Of a stretch of DNA of 7,182 nt, positions 1 through 6,646 are shown one piece after another. The notes under the pieces are model-generated. The model did no database searches and was not told the DNA's origin. It saw only the letters and a program-made list of their open reading frames with translations. Made by a program: the position numbers and the translations under genes. The first letter of the stretch is position 1. Every line of letters begins with the position of its first letter. The stretch is from Acetofilamentum sp. (GTDB lineage: Bacteria > Bacteroidota > Bacteroidia > Bacteroidales > JAADGE01). The stretch spans positions 1 through 7,182 of the forward strand of contig DYOJ01000039.1 of the NCBI GenBank assembly GCA_020720705.1, read 5' to 3'.

Positions 1-57
1 AAAATCACGCTTTAAATAATCGGTTAAATTCTGAATTTCAAAAGTTTTTTCCAACAT
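1..57 (-). CDS. 5' end of an unidentified gene, cut by the left edge
   Basis: An ATG on the minus strand at 57-55 opens a reading frame of 19 codons that stays open to the left edge. The predicted N-terminus is MLEKTFEIQNLTDYLKRDF. The same frame has a TAA stop at 75-73, five codons upstream, so this ATG is the first possible ATG start. A candidate promoter lies just upstream at 109-79 and the leader has no Shine-Dalgarno, as is usual in Bacteroidota. The peptide is charged and looks cytoplasmic, with no signal peptide. It is too short to identify. That it is a real gene is inferred from the open frame, the start and the promoter-like sequence. Confidence 0.5.
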   Translation of the reverse strand, partial: MLEKTFEIQNLTDYLKRDF

Positions 58-78
58 CTGAAATAACGCCGATTATTA

Positions 79-109
79 GAAATTTAGAAACGAACAGATA
101 TTGGATAAA
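79..109 (-). promoter_or_regulatory. candidate Bacteroidota-type promoter for the left-edge gene
   Basis: On the minus strand, TTTA (109-106) is followed after exactly 19 bases by TAAATTTC (86-79). The Bacteroidota primary sigma consensus is TTTG, about 19-20 bases, then TAnnTTTG, so the match is 3 of 4 and 7 of 8. A start site about 7 bases downstream would give a leader of roughly 14 nt before the ATG at 57. The region is AT-rich, so a chance match is possible. Confidence 0.3.
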
Positions 110-147
110 CGAAAATCTGATTAAAATTCAATTAGATAAGCGTAAAT

Positions 148-382
148 AGTGCTTGTAAGAAAACTCATAACTTGTTGAAATTCTTTACTATATAGAGAAA
201 TTTCGTTCCGAATGTTTTTAGAAATTCTTTTGAAATACGTTGAAAATTCGATTGAAACTTCAAAAAAACAATGAATGACTACTTTTGACCATTGAATGAT
301 GACTGAATGACAAAATATTAGATTAAAAAATCAACCATAACACTCACAATATCTAATAGTTATATATTTTCTTACAAACACT
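148..382. repeat. MITE-like segment bounded by 25-bp inverted repeats
   Basis: This fills most of the 338-base gene-free stretch at 58-395. The left arm (148-172) and the reverse complement of the right arm (358-382) match at 21 of 25 positions. Both begin AGTG, share TTGTAAGAAAA, and end ATAACT; the differences are one base near the tip and three adjacent bases in the middle. Weaker similarity continues about 12 bases inward, and matching stops sharply outside 148 and 382. Inside are a perfect 8-bp inverted repeat (TATTAGAT at 316-323, ATCTAATA at 351-358), a 10-bp direct repeat (GAAATTCTTT at 177-186 and 221-230) and three copies of TGAATGA. No ORF of note is present. The size and ends fit a non-autonomous transposon, but no target-site duplication is visible in the flanks, so mobility is inferred. 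Confidence 0.55.
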
Positions 383-395
383 CCTGTAACAAGTT

Positions 396-1022
396 TCAGG
401 AATATACGAGCATGTAGTCCGAATTGTTATGACAAATTTTTTTAAAAAATAGCATAAATGATTCTGATTCAATGGAAGTTCTGATTTCTGCTCGAATTTT
501 ACCTTCGGAAATCAGGTGCAAATTTTGTGGTATTTCAACAAATAAATTCGATTTAAAATTCAAACTTCCCGTCTCATAAAGTTTATACAGCACTTCTTTT
601 GCCGACCATTGCAATACGTAATGCTCAATCGGACAATGCGTTTTATCAATGGCGAGTATTTCGGCGTCTGTTAAAAATTTCGATGCGATTTTAACAATTT
701 TTGGCGAAATCTTTTGAATATCAACGGCAACATTAGCACCAAGTTTAACAGCAATCAGATTCTCGCTATGCGAAATTGACAGTCCGTTTCCGTGTTCAAA
801 GTATGGTTTACCGTGTTGCGTATAACAGATTTCGGAGGTGCAACCAAGTAATTTGTAAACGATATATCGTACGGCGAGCCACTCGTTTTTACGTGAAGGA
901 TTCGATATTTTTTTTAATTCCGGAAGCTCGTTTTCCGAAAGCATCCGGCGCACTTCGTTTTCGTATTCAAATGATTCACAATCAAATACATAAGTTTCTT
1001 GTTCTGAATAAATTGGGATCAT
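396..1022 (-). CDS. 4'-phosphopantetheinyl transferase superfamily protein (Sfp-like)
   Basis: This family moves 4'-phosphopantetheine from coenzyme A to a serine of an acyl, peptidyl or aryl carrier protein in the cytoplasm. The 208-residue length fits the Sfp-like group rather than the shorter AcpS. Visible motifs are GKPYFE (71-76), SISHS (82-86), the metal-binding segment VAVDIQ (98-103, with Asp101) and WSAKEVLYK (139-147, with Glu143 and Lys147), which matches the family WxxKEAxxK signature. Two positions differ from the common form: the usual Gly before Asp101 is Ala100, and the Glu two residues after the Asp is Gln103. The ATG lies 17 bases after the ABC ATPase stop, so it is probably the last gene of that operon. 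The TGA stop is 13 bases from the right arm of the inverted repeat. No carrier protein or synthase gene is visible, so the substrate is unknown. Confidence 0.88.
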   Translation of the reverse strand: MIPIYSEQETYVFDCESFEYENEVRRMLSENELPELKKISNPSRKNEWLAVRYIVYKLLGCTSEICYTQHGKPYFEHGNGLSISHSENLIAVKLGANVAVDIQKISPKIVKIASKFLTDAEILAIDKTHCPIEHYVLQWSAKEVLYKLYETGSLNFKSNLFVEIPQNLHLISEGKIRAEIRTSIESESFMLFFKKICHNNSDYMLVYS

Positions 1023-1039
1023 GCGCAGAATGACACAGA

Positions 1040-1744
1040 TTAATCGTAACGTATAATCTCGGTATTTTTAATATCATATTCAACCAAACCGTCTCGAAGG
1101 CGAATGATACGATGCGCATGTTGTGCAATCTCCTCTTCGTGTGTTACAACAATGACAGTGTTTCCGGAGGCGTGAATTTTTCCGAATAAACGCATAATAT
1201 CCACAGAAGTTTTACTGTCTAAATTTCCGGTCGGTTCGTCGGCTAAAATGATAGACGGATTATTGACCAGCGCTCTCGCTACTGCAACACGCTGACGTTG
1301 CCCGCCGGAGAGTTCATTCGGACGATGCGATACACGGTCGCTCAAATCTACGCTTGCAAGTGCTTGCATAGCACGATGTTCGCGTGTATTTTTATCAACA
1401 CCGGCATAAATCATCGGAAGCATGACATTTTCCTTTGCCGTGTAGCGCGGCAGAAGGTTAAAGGTCTGAAATACAAAACCTATTTCGGTATTTCTGACAT
1501 CGGCAAGCTCGTCATCCGTCATTCTGCTGACATTTTTTCCGTTCAAAATATATTCTCCGAGTGTAGGGGTGTCCAAACAACCGATAATGTTCATAAAGGT
1601 TGATTTTCCGGAGCCGGACGGTCCCATAATTGCAACGTATTCACCCTTTTCAATTTCCAAAGAAACAGAGCGAAGTGCGATTACATCCTGAACGCCAACT
1701 CGATAGTGGCGAGCTATATTATGACATCTAATGATTGTTTGCAT
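1040..1744 (-). CDS. ABC transporter ATP-binding protein, LolD/MacB type
   Basis: A complete 234-residue ABC ATPase with Walker A GPSGSGKST (41-49), Q-loop Gln93 in FVFQTFNLL, signature LSGGQRQRV (145-153), Walker B IILADE (165-170), D-loop NLDS (174-177) and switch His202 in VVTHE. The sequence style, including NIIGCLD after Walker A and ADEPTGNLDS, is that of the LolD/MacB/FtsE group. These ATPases work with FtsX-like permeases on lipoprotein release, efflux or cell-envelope processes, usually by mechanotransmission rather than by moving a substrate through the membrane. All catalytic residues are intact. No permease gene lies in the window. The ATG is only 5 bases beyond the stop of the WD40 gene, which implies co-transcription and perhaps translational coupling; the PPTase follows 17 bases later. 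The partner permease may be encoded elsewhere. The exact subfamily cannot be fixed from motifs alone. Confidence 0.93.
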   Translation of the reverse strand: MQTIIRCHNIARHYRVGVQDVIALRSVSLEIEKGEYVAIMGPSGSGKSTFMNIIGCLDTPTLGEYILNGKNVSRMTDDELADVRNTEIGFVFQTFNLLPRYTAKENVMLPMIYAGVDKNTREHRAMQALASVDLSDRVSHRPNELSGGQRQRVAVARALVNNPSIILADEPTGNLDSKTSVDIMRLFGKIHASGNTVIVVTHEEEIAQHAHRIIRLRDGLVEYDIKNTEIIRYD

Positions 1745-1749
1745 ATTGA

Positions 1750-2742
1750 TTAATCAGATGCGGATTCTTTTACGGGTAATCCGGACTCCCAAACACGAAT
1801 TTCTTTGTAAGTTACTGTTATAATGTATTTTCCGTCCGAACTAAAGCGTGCCGACAACACAGGAAACTCCTCTTCGGATTCCTCGTTTCCGATACTCACG
1901 CTTTGCAACATTTCGCCGGTTGCTGTGTTCCAAATTTTAAAGGTTTGGTCCCACGAGCCGCTGAGGATGTATTTCCCGTCCGGACTAAATTGAACAGAAA
2001 GCACATGCCAAAAATGTTCTCTGAGTTCTTTTAATTGTCTTTTTGATGCCACATCCCAAATTCTGACAGTATTATCTTTTGCACCTGACACCATTAATTT
2101 GCCGTCCGAACTTATATCCAAACTTTTGACATCGTTTGAATGTCCGACAAATTCGCCGACATACAATTCATCTGCAATATCAAACACACGTATGACTTTA
2201 TCTTTTCCGCCTGAAATGATTTGTTTTCCGTCCGGAGTAACTTTCAGGGCATATATACGGTCGGTATGTTTATTAAAAATGCGAAATTGTCTCGTTGTAC
2301 CGGTTTCCCAAACACGAACGGTTTTATCTGTTCCGGCTGAAACTACATATTTACTGTCGGGTGTGAAATTTGCCGTCCATACGGATTCTGCATGCCCGGC
2401 AATATTTTTTAATAGTTTACCGTCTGCTATACGCCAGATTATCACTAATTTATCCAAAGATGTACTTACAAAATATTTTCCGTTTGAGCTAAATTCTATC
2501 GAATATACATCGTCAATATGTCGCGTGAGTGTGTACATGATTTTTCCGGTGTTAAAATCGAAGGCATAGATAGTTCCATCGTCCATACCACAAATAATCA
2601 AGCTGTTATCGGGAGCTATATTTGCCGTTACGATATTTTTATCACCGCCTAAGGGAATAACGCTTTTCAGAGTAATGTTTTGACCGAAGCTATGCCCGAC
2701 ACTCAAAAATAAGAAAACGATAATTGTTGGAAACAGTTTCAT
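1750..2742 (-). CDS. secreted seven-bladed WD40 repeat protein
   Basis: Translation from ATG at 2742 gives 330 residues. It begins with a signal peptide: MKLFP, a hydrophobic core TIIVFLFLSVG, then a likely signal peptidase I site after HSFG, before Gln-Asn. There is no lipobox Cys, so a soluble periplasmic or exported protein is expected. The mature part holds seven WD40 units of about 42 residues, enough for one closed beta-propeller. Typical unit ends are VRVWETG, IRVFDIA, VRIWDVA, FKIWNTA and IRVWESG, with SPDGKYI-type turns. The last unit is preceded by an acidic insert, NEESEEEF. The frame also opens at a TTG at 2757, five codons earlier; I prefer the ATG because it gives an ordinary signal peptide and an A-rich leader. 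WD40 propellers are protein-binding scaffolds, with no catalysis evident here. It is the first gene of a tight group with the ABC ATPase and PPTase, but no partner is shown. Confidence 0.9.
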   Translation of the reverse strand: MKLFPTIIVFLFLSVGHSFGQNITLKSVIPLGGDKNIVTANIAPDNSLIICGMDDGTIYAFDFNTGKIMYTLTRHIDDVYSIEFSSNGKYFVSTSLDKLVIIWRIADGKLLKNIAGHAESVWTANFTPDSKYVVSAGTDKTVRVWETGTTRQFRIFNKHTDRIYALKVTPDGKQIISGGKDKVIRVFDIADELYVGEFVGHSNDVKSLDISSDGKLMVSGAKDNTVRIWDVASKRQLKELREHFWHVLSVQFSPDGKYILSGSWDQTFKIWNTATGEMLQSVSIGNEESEEEFPVLSARFSSDGKYIITVTYKEIRVWESGLPVKESASD

Positions 2743-2764
2743 AATATTTTTTTTCAAAAGTATT

Positions 2765-2797
2765 AAAAAAAATGGCGAATTTGAACAAATTTACGCC
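2765..2797 (-). terminator. intrinsic terminator after the histidine kinase gene
   Basis: On the minus strand GGCGTAAATTTG (2797-2786), TT, then CAAATTCGCC (2783-2774) forms a hairpin. Its base is four G-C pairs and its upper part is AATTTG/CAAATT with a two-base TA bulge on the 5' side. It is followed by A and eight T (2772-2765). It lies 100 bases after the kinase stop and 22 bases before the WD40 ATG. The upper stem is AT-rich, so it may be leaky or act as an attenuator. Confidence 0.65.
2786..2793 (-). promoter_or_regulatory. candidate -7 box for the WD40-ABC-PPTase unit
   Basis: TAAATTTG on the minus strand is a perfect match to the Bacteroidota -7 consensus TAnnTTTG. It lies inside the 5' arm of the terminator hairpin. 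A start about 7 bases downstream, near 2779, would give a leader of about 37 nt to the ATG at 2742. The -33 element is poor: the nearest TTTG is 25 bases upstream, where 19-20 is usual. A rival pair is that TTTG's upstream neighbour with TATGTTAA 19 bases later, which fits spacing but matches the -7 box at only 6 of 8. Confidence 0.35.
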
Positions 2798-2896
2798 AAC
2801 TTAACATAACTATGACTGCAAAATAAGCAAAATAGTTGTTTCGTTACTCATAAATTGTATCATTTTTTTGACTAAAACTGATTTTTTGCTGATGAA

Positions 2897-5800
2897 TTAA
2901 TCATTTGAGTTCGTGAGTATCGGAAACTCAATAAAAAATTTTGTTCCTTTTCCGAGTTCCGACTCAAACCAAATTTCACCGTTTGCACTGTTTACAATAT
3001 TTTTAACAATTGCCAAGCCCATGCCCATACCGGTTGTTTTGGTTGTAAAGCTCGGTTTGAAAAGTTGTCCTTTTTTATCGTCAGGAATACCGCTGCCGTT
3101 GTCTTCGATGGTTATTTTAGCGTAATTCCCGTAGGTAGTAAGTTCGACATATATTTTTCCGTGTATTCCTTCGGGTATTGATTGTATTCCGTTTTTTACA
3201 ATATTGATAAATACACGTGAGAGTTGCTCTTTATCTGCGAGGATACTCACATTTTCGTTGCCGTGTAACTCAAGTTTTACATCAATATCTCTTGTATTTT
3301 GAAACAGTTGGACAACTGTTTTTAATTTTGCGCCTAAATTCACCTCTTCATCCTGAGCTTTAGGCATTTTGGCAAAAGCTGAAAACTCGGAAGCGATTGA
3401 TGATAAGGTATCTATCTGTTCAATAAGTGTTTGTGCAACATTTGTAAGTCGTGTTTCAAAATCTTCCTTGTTGTCTGCCCACGAACGTTGCAAGAGTTGA
3501 ACACTGAGTTTCATCGGAGTAAGCGGATTTTTGATTTCGTGAGCGATTTGTTTAGCCATTTCGCGCCACGCATTTTCGCGTTCGGATTCAGCAAGCTTTT
3601 TGACACTAATTTCCAGCTCTTCAACCATTCTGTTATACTCGGCAACCAATGCGCCCACTTCATCATCTTTTTTGTATTTAATTTCCTGGTGCTTTTTTCC
3701 GAGTTCAACATTTTTAAATTTACTTTGCAACATTCGTAGCGGTCGAGTAATATTTGTCGAAATAAAAAAAGCAATAACAAGGGCAATCAAAAACAATATC
3801 ACATAGATATTTATTGTGGTTATGAGTAAGTTACTGATATTTTTTTGAAGATTGTCATCATCCGTAAAATACGGTAAATTGACATAAGCCAGCACTTGGT
3901 TGTCTTTGTTTTCAAACGGGATATAAACGGAGGAGTAATTCAACAGCCCGATGTGCTCTTTTTGAATCAACAAGGCTTTCTTATTGAAAACCAGACTATT
4001 ATAAGCATTTCTATTGATTTCTTTGCTGATTAATCCACGTTCAAAGACCTCCGGGCGAGATGTTGCAAGTAAAAATCCGTTTAAATCATAAACATTAATA
4101 TCTACAAAAAATATTTGCGAAAATTTTATCAATAATTCGTCCAAATGTTCGTATCCGGGCGATTTCCATTCGGGAGTAAGTTTGTCCTCCGCTGCAAGTT
4201 TGTGCTTTAATTCAGTTATGACGGATTGCATTTTTTCGGCAAGTTGCTCATTTTGAATTTCTTGATGTCTCAAAACTGCATAAAAAATCGTGCCGCCGGT
4301 AAACAGCAAAAAGGTTACAAGCAAAATAAAGAGCATAGAAAACCGAATGCGATTTTTGAAGTCCGGTTTGAATTTTTTAAGCAAAAAACTTGGGTTGGAC
4401 ACAACTACCGCCGGCAAAAGTATCACGTTTAAAAATACAAACAGATACGCAAATGCTGTTAAATACTCAAACGGTTTGATTTGTAACCTGCTGAGTACAA
4501 TAAGGTTTCCTTGTGTCCCGCGATGCAAATGGTGCAAATATCCGTCTTTGCGGACAAACTCTCCGTCAGGAAAATCGGAAAATGCGCGGTCGTTCAAATC
4601 AAAGGGAAAATCGCCTGATTTAGAAACTAATTTCCCTTTTCGATATTTTGCATAAGAGTAATCGGCAAAAATATTCTTGGAAACATCGCTTTCATCTATC
4701 AATAAATCAGGGTATCCGAGCCTGATGTCGCTTAATATTTCTTTCAATTGGATATAAACCGTAATTCGGCGTTCATCAAGCGTTACGGGAACACTGAATT
4801 TTCCGAAATAAGTAATGGTTCCGTCTCTGTTTCCGATAAAATAGAAGTCCGAATTTTCTAATTTATGTCCGAACTCTTTAATATTTTTCAAGAAATACCG
4901 CTCACAATTTTCTGCTTGGTTCGCCTCCGGATAGGTAAGCACATTGCCGCACAGTGTTGTCGTGAGTTTGTATTTTTCCCAAAATCCGAAAAAATATTTT
5001 CGTTTCAGATAGTCGTGAACCGTAAGTTTATGGTCAGGAATTGTGTTTGTAATCATCCGAATCAGCATGGGGTCTGTGTTCATGCGTTCGCCGATTTCAC
5101 TCAAAAGTAATTCTGCAACTAAATCTCGTTCATCTTCCAATTGTGTGATGAGTATTTTACTTTCATCGTTCTTATTTTCTTCAACATAAGTGTAAACCGT
5201 CAGCACAATATGTGTCGAAAACAAGACCACAAGTATAGCCAAATTAAAATATCGGTATTCTTTCCCTATAAAGCGAGTAAAAGAAACAAACAATATCAGA
5301 GCAGCATAAACAAGTGCAAGATATTGATAATCAAAATTATGTATAAAATAATAAACAGCGACAGCAACAATATAAACGGGTAAAAAGTATAACAAAAATC
5401 GTTTGTAAGTGCTATGGAGGGCGTACAATTTCAATAACCGGTCTGTAGGAATGACTACGGAAGTAAAAAGCAACCCGAGAATAATGTACGAAATTATAGA
5501 AAAAATATCAATTTTAGTTATAAGATGAATTCGTAATTCGATATTTGAATTCTGAACCAAATCATTGGTAATATTCGATATCCAAGCGAGATAAAATCCT
5601 ACGGCAAAAAGCAGCAGATTTTGTAAGATAACAAACAATACGACTGATTTTTCGTGTAATTTAGAAAGTATTTTTTCTATCGGGAAAATACGGAACAAAT
5701 TTGCACTCAAAAATAACAGAACGACTGCATTCAGCAGCAAATCGCCTATGTGCGGCGAAAATTGATACCCCGCGTAGATTTCGGGTTCAAAAAACACCAA

Positions 5801-6646
5801 TGAATATACAAAAAACGGAAACTTAAACCGAATCATAGCAATTCGTCCCATAATGATTATCAGGGTAAGAAGTACCAGATACCATTCCCCGTTCTGATAA
5901 GCCGCTATGCGCTTAAACATCTCATTGGCAAAGAGAAACAAAAACGCAAAACTTAAAAAATAGAGTATGCCGACCCATGCGCCCAACTCTCTTACAGGGA
6001 TAACGTTGCTTACCGGCACTAATGAAAAAATGGGGTCGCCGTTTTTGTTCCTGATAATTTTTCCGTAGGTACTCGGTTCATCTGATATTTTTACGCTTGA
6101 CGGAATAGCAAGGTCTTCCCGATACGAGTTATCCAAAAAGCGATTTTCATAGGTATAATTATTTTTAACACGTAACAAACCGATGACAAGTCCGTTTTCA
6201 ATTTCAGCTTTGTCTATCAAAAACCAACCATTTCCGAGCTGAACAATTTTTTTGTTAAAAAATTCATTATCAGATAAATAATGCGGAACAGGTACCGTAT
6301 TTTCAGACCAAAACCTCAGGGTGTCATTTTTATATACTAACACCGAGAAACCTCGATTTGTATATTCGGAATAGTCCTTCTCAATCATCCACGTTGAGAG
6401 GCTGTCAGTTTCAAAAAATATTCCGTCTAAGTAATTTTTTTTTGTCTCCGAAACTAAATTTACCAGTTCTGTTTCAAGATTATGTATTTGAATTTCAATA
6501 TGTTTGCTATCAACACTGAACGTCTCGGTTTGTATCACCCTGCGTTGCATGATAACCGCAGCGGAAAACAACAAAAAGAACATCAGCAAGAACTTGAATT
6601 GATTTGCCCATGCTAATATTGCTTTGATATTCTGTGCTTTACGCAT
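2897..6646 (-). CDS. very large multi-pass membrane sensor histidine kinase, NtrY-like core
   Basis: A 1249-residue inner-membrane kinase. The core is complete: HAMP (about 964-1012), HisKA with phosphoacceptor His1036 in HEIKNPLTPMKLS, and HATPase with N-box Asn1148/Asn1152, G1 box DNGSGIP (1182-1188), F-box FKPSFTTK (1196-1203) and G2 box GMGMGL (1206-1211). The H-box resembles NtrY, but no PAS domain sits between HAMP and HisKA. The N-terminal 960 residues hold one helix (about 17-33), an outer region (36-218), about eight helices (222-487), a second outer region (490-725), helices near 728-750 and 768-790 flanking the basic loop KKFKPDFKNRIR, a third outer region (793-940) and a last helix (941-963). 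The third region (VYDLNGFLLATS to YVNLPYF) looks like a Cache fold. The gene overlaps rlmH by 8 bases. No response regulator is in the window, and the signal is unknown. Membrane positions were judged by eye. Confidence 0.93.
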   Translation of the reverse strand: MRKAQNIKAILAWANQFKFLLMFFLLFSAAVIMQRRVIQTETFSVDSKHIEIQIHNLETELVNLVSETKKNYLDGIFFETDSLSTWMIEKDYSEYTNRGFSVLVYKNDTLRFWSENTVPVPHYLSDNEFFNKKIVQLGNGWFLIDKAEIENGLVIGLLRVKNNYTYENRFLDNSYREDLAIPSSVKISDEPSTYGKIIRNKNGDPIFSLVPVSNVIPVRELGAWVGILYFLSFAFLFLFANEMFKRIAAYQNGEWYLVLLTLIIIMGRIAMIRFKFPFFVYSLVFFEPEIYAGYQFSPHIGDLLLNAVVLLFLSANLFRIFPIEKILSKLHEKSVVLFVILQNLLLFAVGFYLAWISNITNDLVQNSNIELRIHLITKIDIFSIISYIILGLLFTSVVIPTDRLLKLYALHSTYKRFLLYFLPVYIVAVAVYYFIHNFDYQYLALVYAALILFVSFTRFIGKEYRYFNLAILVVLFSTHIVLTVYTYVEENKNDESKILITQLEDERDLVAELLLSEIGERMNTDPMLIRMITNTIPDHKLTVHDYLKRKYFFGFWEKYKLTTTLCGNVLTYPEANQAENCERYFLKNIKEFGHKLENSDFYFIGNRDGTITYFGKFSVPVTLDERRITVYIQLKEILSDIRLGYPDLLIDESDVSKNIFADYSYAKYRKGKLVSKSGDFPFDLNDRAFSDFPDGEFVRKDGYLHHLHRGTQGNLIVLSRLQIKPFEYLTAFAYLFVFLNVILLPAVVVSNPSFLLKKFKPDFKNRIRFSMLFILLVTFLLFTGGTIFYAVLRHQEIQNEQLAEKMQSVITELKHKLAAEDKLTPEWKSPGYEHLDELLIKFSQIFFVDINVYDLNGFLLATSRPEVFERGLISKEINRNAYNSLVFNKKALLIQKEHIGLLNYSSVYIPFENKDNQVLAYVNLPYFTDDDNLQKNISNLLITTINIYVILFLIALVIAFFISTNITRPLRMLQSKFKNVELGKKHQEIKYKKDDEVGALVAEYNRMVEELEISVKKLAESERENAWREMAKQIAHEIKNPLTPMKLSVQLLQRSWADNKEDFETRLTNVAQTLIEQIDTLSSIASEFSAFAKMPKAQDEEVNLGAKLKTVVQLFQNTRDIDVKLELHGNENVSILADKEQLSRVFINIVKNGIQSIPEGIHGKIYVELTTYGNYAKITIEDNGSGIPDDKKGQLFKPSFTTKTTGMGMGLAIVKNIVNSANGEIWFESELGKGTKFFIEFPILTNSND

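Noticed and set aside
140..390. Target-site duplication flanking the inverted-repeat segment
   Set aside because: The 8 bases outside each end (GCGTAAAT and CCTGTAAC) share only GTAA at different offsets. I do not count this as a duplication.
382..401. Hairpin TCCTGAAACTTGTTACAGGA on the minus strand at the PPTase stop, as a terminator
   Set aside because: The stem is 8 bp with a mismatch, includes the stop codon and is followed by GTGTTTGTAAG, not a T-run, so it does not look like an intrinsic terminator.
776..1033. Plus-strand 85-codon frame across the PPTase start
   Set aside because: It is antisense to a well-supported enzyme gene and its product has no recognisable features.
1040..1744. 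Horizontal transfer of the ABC ATPase because its GC content seems higher than that of its neighbours
   Set aside because: Conserved ATPase motifs rich in Gly, Ala and Arg raise GC on their own, and the gene is tightly embedded in its operon.
2099..2569. Plus-strand 156-codon frame opposite the WD40 gene
   Set aside because: It follows the repeat period of the WD40 gene on the other strand, which keeps a frame open by accident. The product is low in recognisable structure.
3511..3786. Minus-strand 91-codon frame in another phase within the kinase
   Set aside because: It lies wholly within the HAMP-HisKA coding region, whose motifs are intact in the main frame, so no frameshift is indicated.
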